In this document: positions 6,629 through 14,212 of the stretch, one piece after another
Position numbering within the stretch: the first letter of the stretch is position 1
How the letters are laid out: the number at the start of each line of letters is the position of its first letter
Source: Thalassotalea algicola
GTDB taxonomy: Bacteria > Pseudomonadota > Gammaproteobacteria > Enterobacterales > Alteromonadaceae
Direction: 5' to 3'
NCBI RefSeq assembly: GCF_012932965.1
Contig: NZ_JABBXH010000001.1
Coordinates: 124,001-188,000, forward strand
Length of the DNA stretch: 64,000 bases
Notes under the pieces: model-generated
What the model was told of the DNA's origin: nothing
Seen by the model: the letters and a program-made list of their open reading frames with translations, nothing else
Databases searched by the model: none
Translations under genes and position numbers: made by a program

Positions 6629-6918
6629 ATTTCCTCTAGCTCAAACTTAATTGTATACATTATACCATACAAATTATATGAGTTAAATTACCTTCGACAA
6701 CACAGTACGCTTATTGCGTTACACCACTTGCCTTAATATTTTAATTGCCCGCATTTTTAATAACCGGTATGTTGGTGTAATTGCACTTATAGCAAAGCCT
6801 TGAAGTTGAATTTGTAGCAGTTGGCTCGATTACAATACACATGTTAACAAACGATTATCAGCCGCTTAGTGGCCATTAAGCGACCTCTCATTTCGATGTA
6901 TTTAAAAGGAATTAACCA
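6629..6918. other. Intergenic stretch between DapA-like gene and lysE
   Basis: Its left end is the promoter/operator of the minus-strand gene. The part 6818-6881 (CAGTTGGCTCG, TTATCAGCCGCTTAGTGGCC, ATTAAGC) looks like a decayed attC with GTT changed to ATT. Nothing else is recognised. Confidence 0.4.
6651..6672 (-). promoter_or_regulatory. Promoter with overlapping palindromic operator candidate
   Basis: The minus strand has an extended -10, TGGTATAAT (TATAAT at 6659-6664), about 30 bp from the DapA-like ATG. The same stretch holds TTGTATAC (6651-6658) and ATACAA (6667-6672), i.e. arms TTGTAT/ATACAA. TTGTATACAA-type palindromes are common operators of FCD-type GntR repressors of catabolic genes. 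No such regulator gene is in the window. Confidence 0.45.
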
Positions 6919-7509
6919 TTGGTAGAATCATTTATTGTATTAATCTCAGCTACGGCTCTTTTACTTGGTTCACCTGGGCCAGCACCGTTAGCATTGGCGG
7001 CAACGGGGGCGACATTTGGTATTAAAAAAGGTATTCCGTTTTTAGCTGGAATATTAGTAGGGCTTAGTGTTGCAATTGTTGGTGCCACCGCTGGATTGGC
7101 TGCGTTATTTTCTCAATTTCCAAGTTTTCGTGTTATATGCCAAGTTATTGGCGGGGCTTACATTTTATATATCGCATTTAAAATTGCTTCAGCGCCTGTT
7201 ATTGATTCTCATAAAACTAACATTGCTCCCAACTTCAAAGATGGCTTTATTCTTAATTTACTTAACCCCAAAGCTTACGCTGCATTTTTAGCTATTTTTT
7301 CCCAGTTCTTGTTGTCTTTTTCTGACTCTACTATTGGTTACATTGTTACTGGCTTTACTTGTCTAATGGTGGCTGCTTTAGTTGATACGCTTTGGTTAAT
7401 GTTTGGCGGCCTATTACGGCCAATATTTTCGAATCCCAAACAAGCAAGAATAATTCGTGTAGTATTCGCCATTCTTATGGTTATAGCTGTAGTGTATGCA
7501 TTGGTGTAA
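6919..7509 (+). CDS. LysE family amino-acid exporter
   Basis: 196 residues, about six hydrophobic segments, typical LysE/RhtB length. The N-terminal GSPGPAPLALAATGATFG matches the family signature (PGP motif), and LLNPKAYAAFLAIFSQF is the conserved middle. It exports amino acids or related metabolites across the inner membrane; the substrate cannot be told. The start is TTG at 6919, with AAAAGGAA about 10 bases upstream. It is flanked by attC-like relics on both sides, so it may be an old cassette gene. Confidence 0.9.
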   Translation: MVESFIVLISATALLLGSPGPAPLALAATGATFGIKKGIPFLAGILVGLSVAIVGATAGLAALFSQFPSFRVICQVIGGAYILYIAFKIASAPVIDSHKTNIAPNFKDGFILNLLNPKAYAAFLAIFSQFLLSFSDSTIGYIVTGFTCLMVAALVDTLWLMFGGLLRPIFSNPKQARIIRVVFAILMVIAVVYALV

Positions 7510-7513
7510 GGTC

Positions 7514-7598
7514 GCCTAATTGGGCAATTAAGTATTACAGCTAACAATTTACTCAATTTCGCTTCCCATTTTAGCGAGCTATTATCTGGCGGTTAGAG
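7514..7598 (+). repeat. Decayed attC-like site L
   Basis: GCCTAAT (7514-7520) stands where RYYYAAC is expected, and GTTAGAG (7592-7598) closes the site. Between them are AGCTAACAA...TTAGCGAGCT arms. Layout and length (85 bp) fit attC but the left core has lost AAC. Confidence 0.55.
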
Positions 7599-7613
7599 TT
7601 AAAGAGGTATCGC

Positions 7614-7907
7614 ATGACGTTGTCAATAATCCTTCTGTTTTTACCCGGCACTATCGCAGCGCTAACCAAAATTTTTTGTATTGCTAAGAATCTACCAGCA
7701 AAGTTTGCTTACATATCTTTATTTGTTGGTGTTTTATTAGTGTCAATCTACATGTATTTTGAATCTACTAATTCACATGCCGACTTTGGTGTCATCAATA
7801 TTGGCATAAACTTCATTATTTACCTTTTACTAAACTGTATTCCGTATTTAGTTATATCTACAGTAGGTGACATGGTAGTGAAGTGGAATAAATTTAAACA
7901 ACCTTAA
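7614..7907 (+). CDS. Small integral membrane protein, unknown
   Basis: 97 residues, almost entirely hydrophobic. There are three TM helices (about 3-21, 31-48, 60-85) and a short basic C-terminus (WNKFKQP). No family is recognised. AAGAGG lies seven bases before the ATG. It sits between two attC-like remnants, and its stop overlaps the left core of the second, as in the intact cassettes. Confidence 0.65.
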   Translation: MTLSIILLFLPGTIAALTKIFCIAKNLPAKFAYISLFVGVLLVSIYMYFESTNSHADFGVINIGINFIIYLLLNCIPYLVISTVGDMVVKWNKFKQP

Positions 7908-7932
7908 CAAATTGTCAAACAAGGCGTTATGT
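7902..7932 (+). repeat. Shortened attC-like site M
   Basis: CCTTAAC (7902-7908) and GTTATGT (7926-7932), with AACAAATTG and AAGGCG next to them, are intact but only 17 bp apart. The central hairpin is gone, as in site E at 2078-2124. Confidence 0.55.
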
Positions 7933-7950
7933 TACTAGGGATTTTCGGAC

Positions 7951-8610
7951 ATGAACCAATATTTGAAGTTTTTGTTAATTCGTTTTTTATCCATAATACT
8001 CTTCAGCAGCAGCGCATTTGCCGGTGATGGAAAAACCGTTTGGGATAACGCTTATAACAGCAAAACAAAGCAAAGGTATATTCCTGTAGAGCTTTTTACA
8101 GGAGCAAAATGGGATGGGGAACATCAATTAACATTCAAAGAAGTGTCTACTATTGCGTGTGCATCATCCAGTGGCAAGCGATGCGATAAATATTATGTCA
8201 CAGGCCCTTTTAAAACAGAAAAAAATGACACCAAAATTGAATGGGCTAGCAATGAAATACCTTATTATTTAAGAACATTTAGCACCCGACGAATGGGAAA
8301 GGTAGAGTCTTTTTTTACCATTAATAATTCAAGGGATGGGCTAGTAAGGATTTACGATAAGCGAAAACAATGGGGTGCCAGAACTTATAGTGGCCTTGGC
8401 AGTAAATTTCCGCTTGGTTACTGGCAGCAAGGTGAAGTACGTGTCTATGAATCACGGAGACCGACAAAAATTGAAATTATTGAGCTTAATGGCCCTGACC
8501 ATTGCCTTACGTTTCGATGGGTAATTGGTAAAGGTGAACGTAAAAATATGGATAACAATTACACATTTTGTCCCAACCGTGGCTTTACAAAAATTAGCCA
8601 CAACAATTAG
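7951..8610 (+). CDS. Secreted hypothetical protein
   Basis: 219 residues. The signal peptide ends near residue 24 (SSSAFAGDG). The mature part is beta-rich with Trp, Tyr and basic residues and four cysteines (ACASSSGKRC near 71-79, DHC and FCP near the end) that could form disulfides. I do not recognise the family. It resembles cassette genes in being alone, on the + strand, and just after an attC-like remnant. Ribosome site weak (CGGAC). Confidence 0.65.
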   Translation: MNQYLKFLLIRFLSIILFSSSAFAGDGKTVWDNAYNSKTKQRYIPVELFTGAKWDGEHQLTFKEVSTIACASSSGKRCDKYYVTGPFKTEKNDTKIEWASNEIPYYLRTFSTRRMGKVESFFTINNSRDGLVRIYDKRKQWGARTYSGLGSKFPLGYWQQGEVRVYESRRPTKIEIIELNGPDHCLTFRWVIGKGERKNMDNNYTFCPNRGFTKISHNN

Positions 8611-8700
8611 CATATTGAGTTGCAAAAGTGACAGCCACAATAAACGCTAACACTTAACTATGAACAAGAGTAGTAAGAAACCGGCACAGGTGTTTAAATA

Positions 8701-9114
8701 ATGAATTCGACGACGATTCCAATCATCAGGTACAAGAATGCTAAAAAAGCGATGTCATGGTTTTGTGAAATCATTGGTTTTGAAATTTTTTTAGAAGTTC
8801 CTGGAAACAACAATAACGTTGAGCATGCAAGACTAGTATTAGGTTCTAATATGATAATGCTTGCGTCTTTAGATCGTAATGGTGAATTTGAAACTAAATT
8901 TAAAGCGCCACAAATTGTTCAAGGTGTTACACAATGCACTTCTATCGTCGTTAACAATCCAGCCGTAATTTATGATAGAGCCCTTGCTGCTGGTGTAAAA
9001 ATCATTCAAGAATTAGAAAAATTTGAGTTCGGCGGTGAAACCTTCATATGTGAGGATATCGAGTCTCATGTATGGGTAATTACAAGTCACGATCCATGGA
9101 AAAAGCTATGGTGA
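8701..9114 (+). CDS. VOC/glyoxalase-fold family protein
   Basis: 137 residues with the VOC repeat pattern: an N-terminal PIIRYKNAKKAMSWFCEIIGF half and a C-terminal VNNPAVIYDRALAAGVKII...FICEDIESHVWVI half. It resembles the PhnB-like or bleomycin-resistance branch. Enzyme or binding role unknown. The next gene begins 20 bp downstream, so the two could be co-transcribed. Confidence 0.8.
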   Translation: MNSTTIPIIRYKNAKKAMSWFCEIIGFEIFLEVPGNNNNVEHARLVLGSNMIMLASLDRNGEFETKFKAPQIVQGVTQCTSIVVNNPAVIYDRALAAGVKIIQELEKFEFGGETFICEDIESHVWVITSHDPWKKLW

Positions 9115-9133
9115 TATTTACAATGGAGTGTCA

Positions 9134-9511
9134 ATGGAACAACTAAGAACACTAGAAGTTGAACTGCATCAATTTGAAACGCGTTCAAACTTTTCTCGTA
9201 TTGACCAACTCATTCATACTTCATTTATCGAAATAGGTTATTCAGGTACAGTATATGCCAAATCGGATATTTTAGAATCCTTATTAAATGAAGCTAAGCC
9301 AACATACATTGTTTGGTCTCAAGAATATCAATTCATTGAGCTTGCAGAAAATATAGTGCAAGTTATGTACAAAGAAGCACGTTTGGATGCGCAAGGTAAA
9401 TTGAGTCGTCATTCAATTCGTACCTCGATTTGGCAAAAAGAATTAGGTAACTGGCAAGTTAGGTTTCATCAAGCTACACCTACTTCTAGCTTTGAACGGT
9501 TAGCCACGTAG
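9134..9511 (+). CDS. NTF2-like (SnoaL/DUF4440-type) protein
   Basis: 125 residues from ATG 9134; GGAG at 9125-9128 supports this over a GTG six bases earlier. The pattern (N-terminal helix EQLRTLEVELHQFE, DQLIHTSFIEIGYSGTVYAKSDIL, then VQVMYKEARL and IWQKELGNWQVRFHQATP) is that of the DUF4440/SnoaL-like cone fold. Such proteins bind or isomerise small molecules; no specific function can be assigned. Confidence 0.75.
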   Translation: MEQLRTLEVELHQFETRSNFSRIDQLIHTSFIEIGYSGTVYAKSDILESLLNEAKPTYIVWSQEYQFIELAENIVQVMYKEARLDAQGKLSRHSIRTSIWQKELGNWQVRFHQATPTSSFERLAT

Positions 9512-9636
9512 CAACGCATGAAGGTGCGAATGCGTTGTAATTGGCTTTTGCTCTTTCGTTGCTAATGTTTGGCTTAGTTTCGCTTCGCTATACTTTTTAG
9601 CCTACTATTAATCAACCGATTATTAGGGAACTATGC
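9509..9636 (+). repeat. Decayed attC-like site N
   Basis: Remnants of the array's hairpin family (TTGGCTTAGTTTCGCTTCGCTA, then TTTAGCC) end in GGGAACTATGC where GGGCGTTATGC is expected. The left core is not clear. Recognisable mainly by similarity to sites C and H. Confidence 0.4.
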
Positions 9637-9668
9637 TTACTATTAGCTAGGAGTTTTCAGGAAAGAAT

Positions 9669-9899
9669 ATGCCAATTAACAAATGGATTTTTCAATATGC
9701 GATAGCAGTGCCTATAATTTTTATTATGTTAGCGGGTGTTCAATACTTAAAAGGTAGTAGCGTAGTTGATTCACTAGCGTTCGGTATTTTGTGGTCATTA
9801 ATATCAGTAGCTATCTTCGCAATTAGGCGCATTTATAATTATCGAAAAAACATCAGTTGTGCTATATGCAATGACTTACCTGATGACCACCGAAGTTAA
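9669..9899 (+). CDS. Small membrane protein, two TM helices
   Basis: 76 residues. TM helices at about 8-27 and 34-54 are followed by a basic stretch (RRIYNYRKN) and a CAIC motif in a polar tail. There is no recognised family. AGGAAAG is well placed before the ATG. It lies between two attC-like sites. Confidence 0.6.
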   Translation: MPINKWIFQYAIAVPIIFIMLAGVQYLKGSSVVDSLAFGILWSLISVAIFAIRRIYNYRKNISCAICNDLPDDHRS

Positions 9900-9938
9900 G
9901 AAAGTAGATAAACAGAACAAGAAGTTAAAGGCATGGAC

Positions 9939-10012
9939 GTCTAACGCATGGCTGACGTTCATTGCCCACGATTATAGCCATGTCCAAACCGCCCGTTAAC
10001 AGGGCATTATGT
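9939..10012 (+). repeat. attC-like site O of a different subfamily
   Basis: R'' GTCTAAC (9939-9945) fits the consensus exactly. CATGGCT...AGCCATG arms form a good hairpin, and the right core reads ATTATGT (10006-10012) with G changed to A. The flank CGCCCGTTAACAGGGC matches the usual layout. Confidence 0.6.
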
Positions 10013-10030
10013 GTAAATGGAGTTTCATCA

Positions 10031-10372
10031 ATGTTTGGTAAAAATTCGACTATTAAAAAATATAAGTACAGACTTAGACCCGCATTAGCTAAAAGCTATG
10101 GCGGGTCAGCAACATACACGAAGGAACAGGTTGATAAAACCGTGGATGAAATGGGGATTGATAAAAGGCATATTCATTACGCATATTTAATGTATTGCGA
10201 CGCTGCTACTTATGAAGCCAATACCCCTAAAGATGAATCTATTGACTCAATGAACAGTGCTATTGCCTCGCTATCTGGCATTGGACTATTTGGCGCTATT
10301 TTCAGCTCTTCATATTATGGCGGTGGCGAAGGTGGTACAGGTGGCGGAGACGGCGGTGGTAGTGGCGAATAA
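10031..10372 (+). CDS. DUF6559-like protein with glycine-rich tail
   Basis: 113 residues from ATG 10031, behind TGGAG. The N-terminal 65 residues (MFGKNSTIKKYKYRLRPALA, then YTKEQVDKTVDEMGIDK, HYAYLMYCDAATYEA) fit the small helical DUF6559-type family as I remember it. A hydrophobic patch (about 80-92) follows, then a tail from about 93 made largely of Gly, Ser and acidic residues. Function unknown. It directly follows attC-like site O. Confidence 0.6.
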   Translation: MFGKNSTIKKYKYRLRPALAKSYGGSATYTKEQVDKTVDEMGIDKRHIHYAYLMYCDAATYEANTPKDESIDSMNSAIASLSGIGLFGAIFSSSYYGGGEGGTGGGDGGGSGE

Positions 10373-10375
10373 TTG

Positions 10376-10441
10376 CACATAGCTAGATTTCTAAACCAAA
10401 CTGCTAAGCCTTAGCTAGGCTTGGCTTTACTACCTTATGTG
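10376..10441 (+). repeat. Weak attC-like hairpin
   Basis: AAGCCTTAGCTAGGCTT forms a stem after the gene at 10031, and CTTATGTG follows where GTTATGTG would close an attC. Too degenerate to be certain. The rest of 10442-10570 shows nothing I recognise. Confidence 0.3.
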
Positions 10442-10580
10442 CTGTCAATGACAGGCAAATTAACTAGGCCTTCACTTTTCATTAAAGGTTGAAACTACAC
10501 ATTAATGGCCCTACCTAATCGTTATGAATATGTTTATTTAACACCGAAAATTTAACGACTTGGATTAACTCAAGGAGGAA

Positions 10581-10751
10581 ATGATGAATTTATTGGAATC
10601 TATAGGTTATAAAAGTATAGAACGTAGTGCTTTGTCATGGTGGGTCGCTAAATCTACAAAAGAAAATTTAGCAATTGAGCTACATTGCGCAATTGCAGGG
10701 CCTGCCATTGGCTCAGCGATTGGTACCGCAATAGTGTTTATGATTCTATAA
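10581..10751 (+). CDS. 56-residue small protein with C-terminal membrane segment
   Basis: A textbook ribosome site (AAGGAGGAA, 10572-10580) precedes ATG ATG at 10581/10584. The frame runs to TAA at 10749-10751. The peptide has an amphipathic N-terminal half (LLESIGYKSIERSALSWW) and a glycine/alanine-rich hydrophobic C-terminal half (IAGPAIGSAIGTAIVFMIL) with GxxxG-like spacing. It resembles bacteriocin-like or small membrane-active peptides, but no family is recognised. Confidence 0.6.
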   Translation: MMNLLESIGYKSIERSALSWWVAKSTKENLAIELHCAIAGPAIGSAIGTAIVFMIL

Positions 10752-10817
10752 ATAACGGTTATTTTTCAATTTGGCTTGACGTTATATTAATTTACCTACC
10801 AAACATGGAGCAATATT

Positions 10818-11003
10818 ATGTGGGAATTTGTATCAATTATGCTAGCAATGGGCGTGCTCATGCTTATCTTAAATTATATGATGGAACCTAGGAAGCTAAT
10901 CGAAGATATTAAATTGTTAAAAGATTCTTCCTCTAAAGTTGAAGAGCTCGAAAATAGAATTATAGAATTAGAGAAGACCGTTCACTCCTTGCGTCAGCAG
11001 TAG
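10818..11003 (+). CDS. Small membrane-anchored coiled-coil protein
   Basis: 61 residues. One TM helix (about 4-21) is followed by a charged heptad-like coiled coil (IEDIKLLKDSSSKVEELENR onwards). The layout is like PspB, but I claim no homology. GGAG lies eight bases before the ATG. It follows the 56-residue gene by 66 bp, and the two may form a unit. Confidence 0.65.
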   Translation: MWEFVSIMLAMGVLMLILNYMMEPRKLIEDIKLLKDSSSKVEELENRIIELEKTVHSLRQQ

Positions 11004-11005
11004 CG

Positions 11006-11097
11006 GTTTAATAAAGCAATCGGTTTTTCTACGTAAAATATCGTTAGCTGCAATGCACTTTAGCTAACAAATTTATCAAAAAAACAAGGTGTTATGC
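11006..11097 (+). repeat. Decayed attC-like site P
   Basis: GTTTAAT (11006-11012) stands in place of RYYYAAC. GTTAGCT...TTAGCTAAC arms form a good stem, and R' GTTATGC (11091-11097) after AAGGT is intact. Confidence 0.55.
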
Positions 11098-11117
11098 GCA
11101 CAGACATGGAGAGTTAC

Positions 11118-11414
11118 ATGTATTTTTTACTCACTTATGACGTTGTTCCTGACTATTTAAGTGCAAGAGAGCAATACCGTGAGCAGCATATTCAATTAGC
11201 TCGAACTTCCGCTGAATCTGGCGAGCTCTGTTTAGGGGGTGCGTTGTCAAACCCCACTGATTCCGCTGTATTACTTTTCAAAGGAACTTCTGAAAAAGTT
11301 GCGCGAGATTTTGCACTTAATGACCCTTATGTAATTCATGGTCTAGTCAAACATTGGACGGTCAGAGAATGGAATATAGTCATAGGCGCTGGTGTAGACT
11401 CTATCGGCAACTAG
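11118..11414 (+). CDS. YciI family protein
   Basis: 98 residues from ATG 11118 (GGAGAG four bases upstream); an earlier ATG lies in the attC-like site and is not supported. The pattern YFLLTYDVVPDYLSAREQYR, HIQLARTSAESGELCLGGAL and NDPYVIHGLVKHWTVREWN matches YciI. The family has a ferredoxin-like fold with a conserved His-Asp pair and is assigned loosely to small dehydration or dehalogenation reactions. The substrate is unknown. Confidence 0.85.
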   Translation: MYFLLTYDVVPDYLSAREQYREQHIQLARTSAESGELCLGGALSNPTDSAVLLFKGTSEKVARDFALNDPYVIHGLVKHWTVREWNIVIGAGVDSIGN

Positions 11415-11433
11415 TTTTTAGTTGCTATCAAAA

Positions 11434-11507
11434 ACCTAATTATTGGCTGAACACTATTAAACAAACCACTTAACCCAACAATAACTCCCCTTAAAGTGGG
11501 ATTTTAT
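11434..11507 (+). repeat. Weak attC-like site Q
   Basis: ACCTAAT (11434-11440) and ATTTTAT (11501-11507) after CCCCTTAAAGTGGG are where the two cores would be. Both cores are mutated. Confidence 0.3.
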
Positions 11508-11522
11508 TTCTAGGAGATGTAT

Positions 11523-12155
11523 TTGAATATTCTGATCGTAAGTTGCAGCCAAAGAGAAAACGCTAAGAGTTTTGATGTGTCGAGGTACGTACAAACCAAT
11601 ATATTAGATGAGATGGAAGGCATTGAATCGTCGATATTAGATTTATCACAATACCCTTTTTTATTAGACCATTACGGCGTAGGTAGAGATGATTCGACTT
11701 CATTAGCGAATGAAAAGGAGCAAGCCTTAGCACTAATGTACAGTTGTGATGCCGTAGTCTTTGTTGTGCCTGAATGGGGAGGCATGATCCCACCTGCACT
11801 TGTAAATTTAATTCTATTGTCGGCTAATGGTTCAGCAAATGGGTTACCTTTAGGGCATAAACCTGCCTTTGCCATTGGTGTGTCTGCTTCGAGTGGAGGT
11901 AGCAACCCTATATCGCTATTAAAAGGATATACTGGCAAGAATAGTCACCTTACTTGGTTGCCGCTACATGCAATTATTCAAAATGTTGACGAGTTTTTAG
12001 CGCATGCATGGGGCCCGACACTTGAAAACAGATTCTCTCAAGTGCAGTCTCGTTTATTGGTTGGTTTACAAAGCTTAGCTATCTATTCGAGTCAACTCAT
12101 GCCCGTAAGAGAAACGCTAGTCGCATTGTCAAAACAACACCCTTTTGGACAGTAA
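11523..12155 (+). CDS. NADPH-dependent FMN reductase-like flavoprotein
   Basis: 210 residues with a flavodoxin-like fold. It opens NILIVSCSQRENAKSFDVSR (FMN phosphate loop) and contains DAVVFVVPEWGGMIPPALVN, the NAD(P)H/FMN contact segment typical of this family. It probably reduces flavins, quinones or azo compounds in the cytoplasm. TTG at 11523, six bases after AGGAG (11512-11516), is a better start than the ATG touching that site at 11517. Confidence 0.8.
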   Translation: MNILIVSCSQRENAKSFDVSRYVQTNILDEMEGIESSILDLSQYPFLLDHYGVGRDDSTSLANEKEQALALMYSCDAVVFVVPEWGGMIPPALVNLILLSANGSANGLPLGHKPAFAIGVSASSGGSNPISLLKGYTGKNSHLTWLPLHAIIQNVDEFLAHAWGPTLENRFSQVQSRLLVGLQSLAIYSSQLMPVRETLVALSKQHPFGQ

Positions 12156-12243
12156 ACCACATACGATTTAGAGCTACCGAATTTCCTTAAAATGTATTGG
12201 GCAATGTAATTTTTAAATACTGCGTAGAAATTATTACCGCGAA

Positions 12244-12678
12244 ATGGAACATCAAAACAACGTGCTATCTAATATCAAAATAAACGCTATATCTTGGGAG
12301 CAAACAATGCCTATTCGGCATCGTGTGTTATGGCCTGACAAGCCACCCGAATTTTGCCATATTGACGGAGATGCTGAAGCTATGCATTTTGGCGCCTTCG
12401 TTAATGAAATACTTGTTTGTGTAGCGTCGATATATGTAGATAAAAACAAAGCGCGATTACGTAAATTTGCTACAGATACTAGTTATCAAGGCCAAGGAGT
12501 GGGCTCGATAATGTTAAATCACATTGTTCAATACCTAAAAAAAATCCAAACAGAGTTTTTTTGGTGCGATGCAAGGGAGTCTGCCTTAGGTATTTATCAA
12601 AAGCTTGGCATGAAAAAATGTAGTGAACGTTTTTATAAAGCGGATGTGGCTTATTTTAAAATGGAACTTGCGCTTTGA
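12244..12678 (+). CDS. GNAT family N-acetyltransferase
   Basis: 144 residues. Acetyl-CoA motif A is FATDTSYQGQGVGSIMLNHI (Q-x-x-G-x-G). The C-terminal LGIYQKLGMKKCSERFYKADV matches motif B. The N-terminal RHRVLWPDKPPEFCHIDGDA places it near the YitI/ElaA-like branch. Acceptor substrate unknown. No clear ribosome site. It is one of four GNATs between 12 and 16.5 kb. Confidence 0.85.
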   Translation: MEHQNNVLSNIKINAISWEQTMPIRHRVLWPDKPPEFCHIDGDAEAMHFGAFVNEILVCVASIYVDKNKARLRKFATDTSYQGQGVGSIMLNHIVQYLKKIQTEFFWCDARESALGIYQKLGMKKCSERFYKADVAYFKMELAL

Positions 12679-12685
12679 ATATGCG

Positions 12686-12722
12686 CAGCTAACTACCTTT
12701 AGCTGAAAATAACGTGTTAGGA
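12686..12722 (+). repeat. Short attC-like hairpin with GTTAGGA core
   Basis: A perfect 7-bp stem, CAGCTAA/TTAGCTG, is followed by AACGT and GTTAGGA (12716-12722). The left core is not recognisable. It could also be a plain hairpin. Confidence 0.3.
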
Positions 12723-12729
12723 ATAATGA

Positions 12730-13152
12730 ATGATCTCTTATCAACCCGCTAAAAATTTATCGAAATCAGCAGAAATCACTTATAACAATATGCGCTCGTA
12801 TTACGAACATTACGACGTAGATTGGCCGCAATCCAAAATATTAGAGCAAATAATTGATTTAGATAATTGGGATATTTTATTTGATGGCCAAGTAATTGGC
12901 GCGCTGCGCCTTTCATTCGACAGAGACACCTGTCACCTAAGAGATCTTCAAGTAAATAAGCGATTTCAAAATAAAGGAATTGGCGCTATGGCGCTTGCAG
13001 AGTCGACACGTTTGGCACTGAATTCAGGCGCGAACAAACTCAGCTTAAAGGTTTTCAAGATTAGCCCCGCACACCATTTATACCAACGAACTGGCTTTAA
13101 GATAACTAGTGAAGATGGTAGGTTTTACTATATGGAACAAGTTATTACATAA
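12730..13152 (+). CDS. GNAT family N-acetyltransferase
   Basis: 140 residues. Motif A is LQVNKRFQNKGIGAMALAES, and the C-terminal FKISPAHHLYQRTGFKIT matches motif B. It is a different subfamily from the GNAT just upstream, so it is not a tandem copy. TTAGGA lies eight bases before the ATG. Acceptor unknown. Confidence 0.85.
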   Translation: MISYQPAKNLSKSAEITYNNMRSYYEHYDVDWPQSKILEQIIDLDNWDILFDGQVIGALRLSFDRDTCHLRDLQVNKRFQNKGIGAMALAESTRLALNSGANKLSLKVFKISPAHHLYQRTGFKITSEDGRFYYMEQVIT

Positions 13153-13261
13153 GCAATAACTAGGTAAATGCAGGCTTATACATAGATTTTTGCTCTTCCT
13201 CGCACCTTTTATCAACTTAGGTTAATATTGACTAATGCTACTATTCAACAAAGGACTTACT

Positions 13262-13486
13262 ATGAATAATGATGTTAAAGGGATTTGCCTTTTCTTAGGG
13301 TTAATTGGTTTAGGCTATGTAGCTTTACTGATAATAGTCGCTTTATTAACAGGTGCAAAAATCATTAAAAGCATCTTTTTTATCTCGATATTTTCAACTT
13401 TCTTAATTAGCTTAGGTTTGACTCCTCAAGTTAAAAGTCGCTTATCAAACTACCTAAAGTCGTTAGCATATAAACAGTTTGCATAA
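13262..13486 (+). CDS. Small two-helix membrane protein
   Basis: 74 residues from ATG 13262, behind AAGGAC. Two TM helices (about 8-30 and 36-54), then a basic amphipathic tail (VKSRLSNYLKSLAYKQFA). No recognised family. It overlaps or abuts the next membrane protein, so the pair is probably co-translated. Confidence 0.6.
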   Translation: MNNDVKGICLFLGLIGLGYVALLIIVALLTGAKIIKSIFFISIFSTFLISLGLTPQVKSRLSNYLKSLAYKQFA

Positions 13487-13511
13487 AGCATTGCGCCAAC
13501 TAAAAGAAAAG

Positions 13512-13811
13512 ATGCTTAATACCTCTTATAGCCGCTTCCGTAGAGTGGTTGGTGTACTTTTCTATAGCTTAGTTTCTTTGCTAACCATTTTAGCGGTAGG
13601 ACTTGCGATATTTAACACGCCAGGACTGGAAACAAGAGCAAGCTTTTTCTGGTTAGCTCTATTTGGTGCTTTACTTCAATTAATTACAATTTGGTACCTT
13701 TACTACGCTACTGAAGTCCCTTCATTTGCTAGAAATGCGATATATGGCTGTATTATGTTGGCTAATTTGTGGTTATGTTTATTTATGTTTTCTTTAAAAC
13801 CAATGCCCTAA
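13512..13811 (+). CDS. Small membrane protein, three TM helices
   Basis: About 99 residues. A basic N-terminus (NTSYSRFRRVVG) precedes three hydrophobic helices (about 14-33, 42-63, 74-94). The start is uncertain: ATG 13512 is used here, but TTG 13479, overlapping the upstream stop by 8 bases, is also possible and would imply coupling. Function unknown. Confidence 0.6.
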   Translation: MLNTSYSRFRRVVGVLFYSLVSLLTILAVGLAIFNTPGLETRASFFWLALFGALLQLITIWYLYYATEVPSFARNAIYGCIMLANLWLCLFMFSLKPMP

Positions 13812-13923
13812 CGTGAAGACAATTAGTTAGCGCAGCGCAAGTAACGTTTAGACATCAAGAAGCGATAACTGAATTAAACATACAACATTTAACTTCGACC
13901 AAATTTTTACACAAGGAAGTATA

Positions 13924-14160
13924 TTGAAGAATTTAGCTTTTATCGTCACTATATTACTCACAGCAGGGTGCACAAAAAATGAATTAACACATCATATAAC
14001 ACACCCTACTGTAAGCAGTAATAACCCAATAGATGCAGCTATTTATGTTGGTGTAGCACTAATCATTGGTGAACTTTCTGAGCCATGCTCGCATGGACAT
14101 CCTGATGATCAATTAAAATGTAAAAAATCTCGGAAAAACAATTCAAAAGATAAAGACTAG
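13924..14160 (+). CDS. Small lipoprotein
   Basis: 78 residues. The signal peptide has the lipobox LTAGC, so Cys16 would be lipidated. The mature part includes a hydrophobic stretch (AAIYVGVALIIGEL) and a basic, Cys-containing tail. The TTG start at 13924 is supported by AAGGAAG. Family unknown; the location is an envelope membrane. Confidence 0.7.
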   Translation: MKNLAFIVTILLTAGCTKNELTHHITHPTVSSNNPIDAAIYVGVALIIGELSEPCSHGHPDDQLKCKKSRKNNSKDKD

Positions 14161-14212
14161 CTAACAGATAACCTTTTAAAGCAAGTAATACAGAGTTAGG
14201 AGTAATGGCGAA

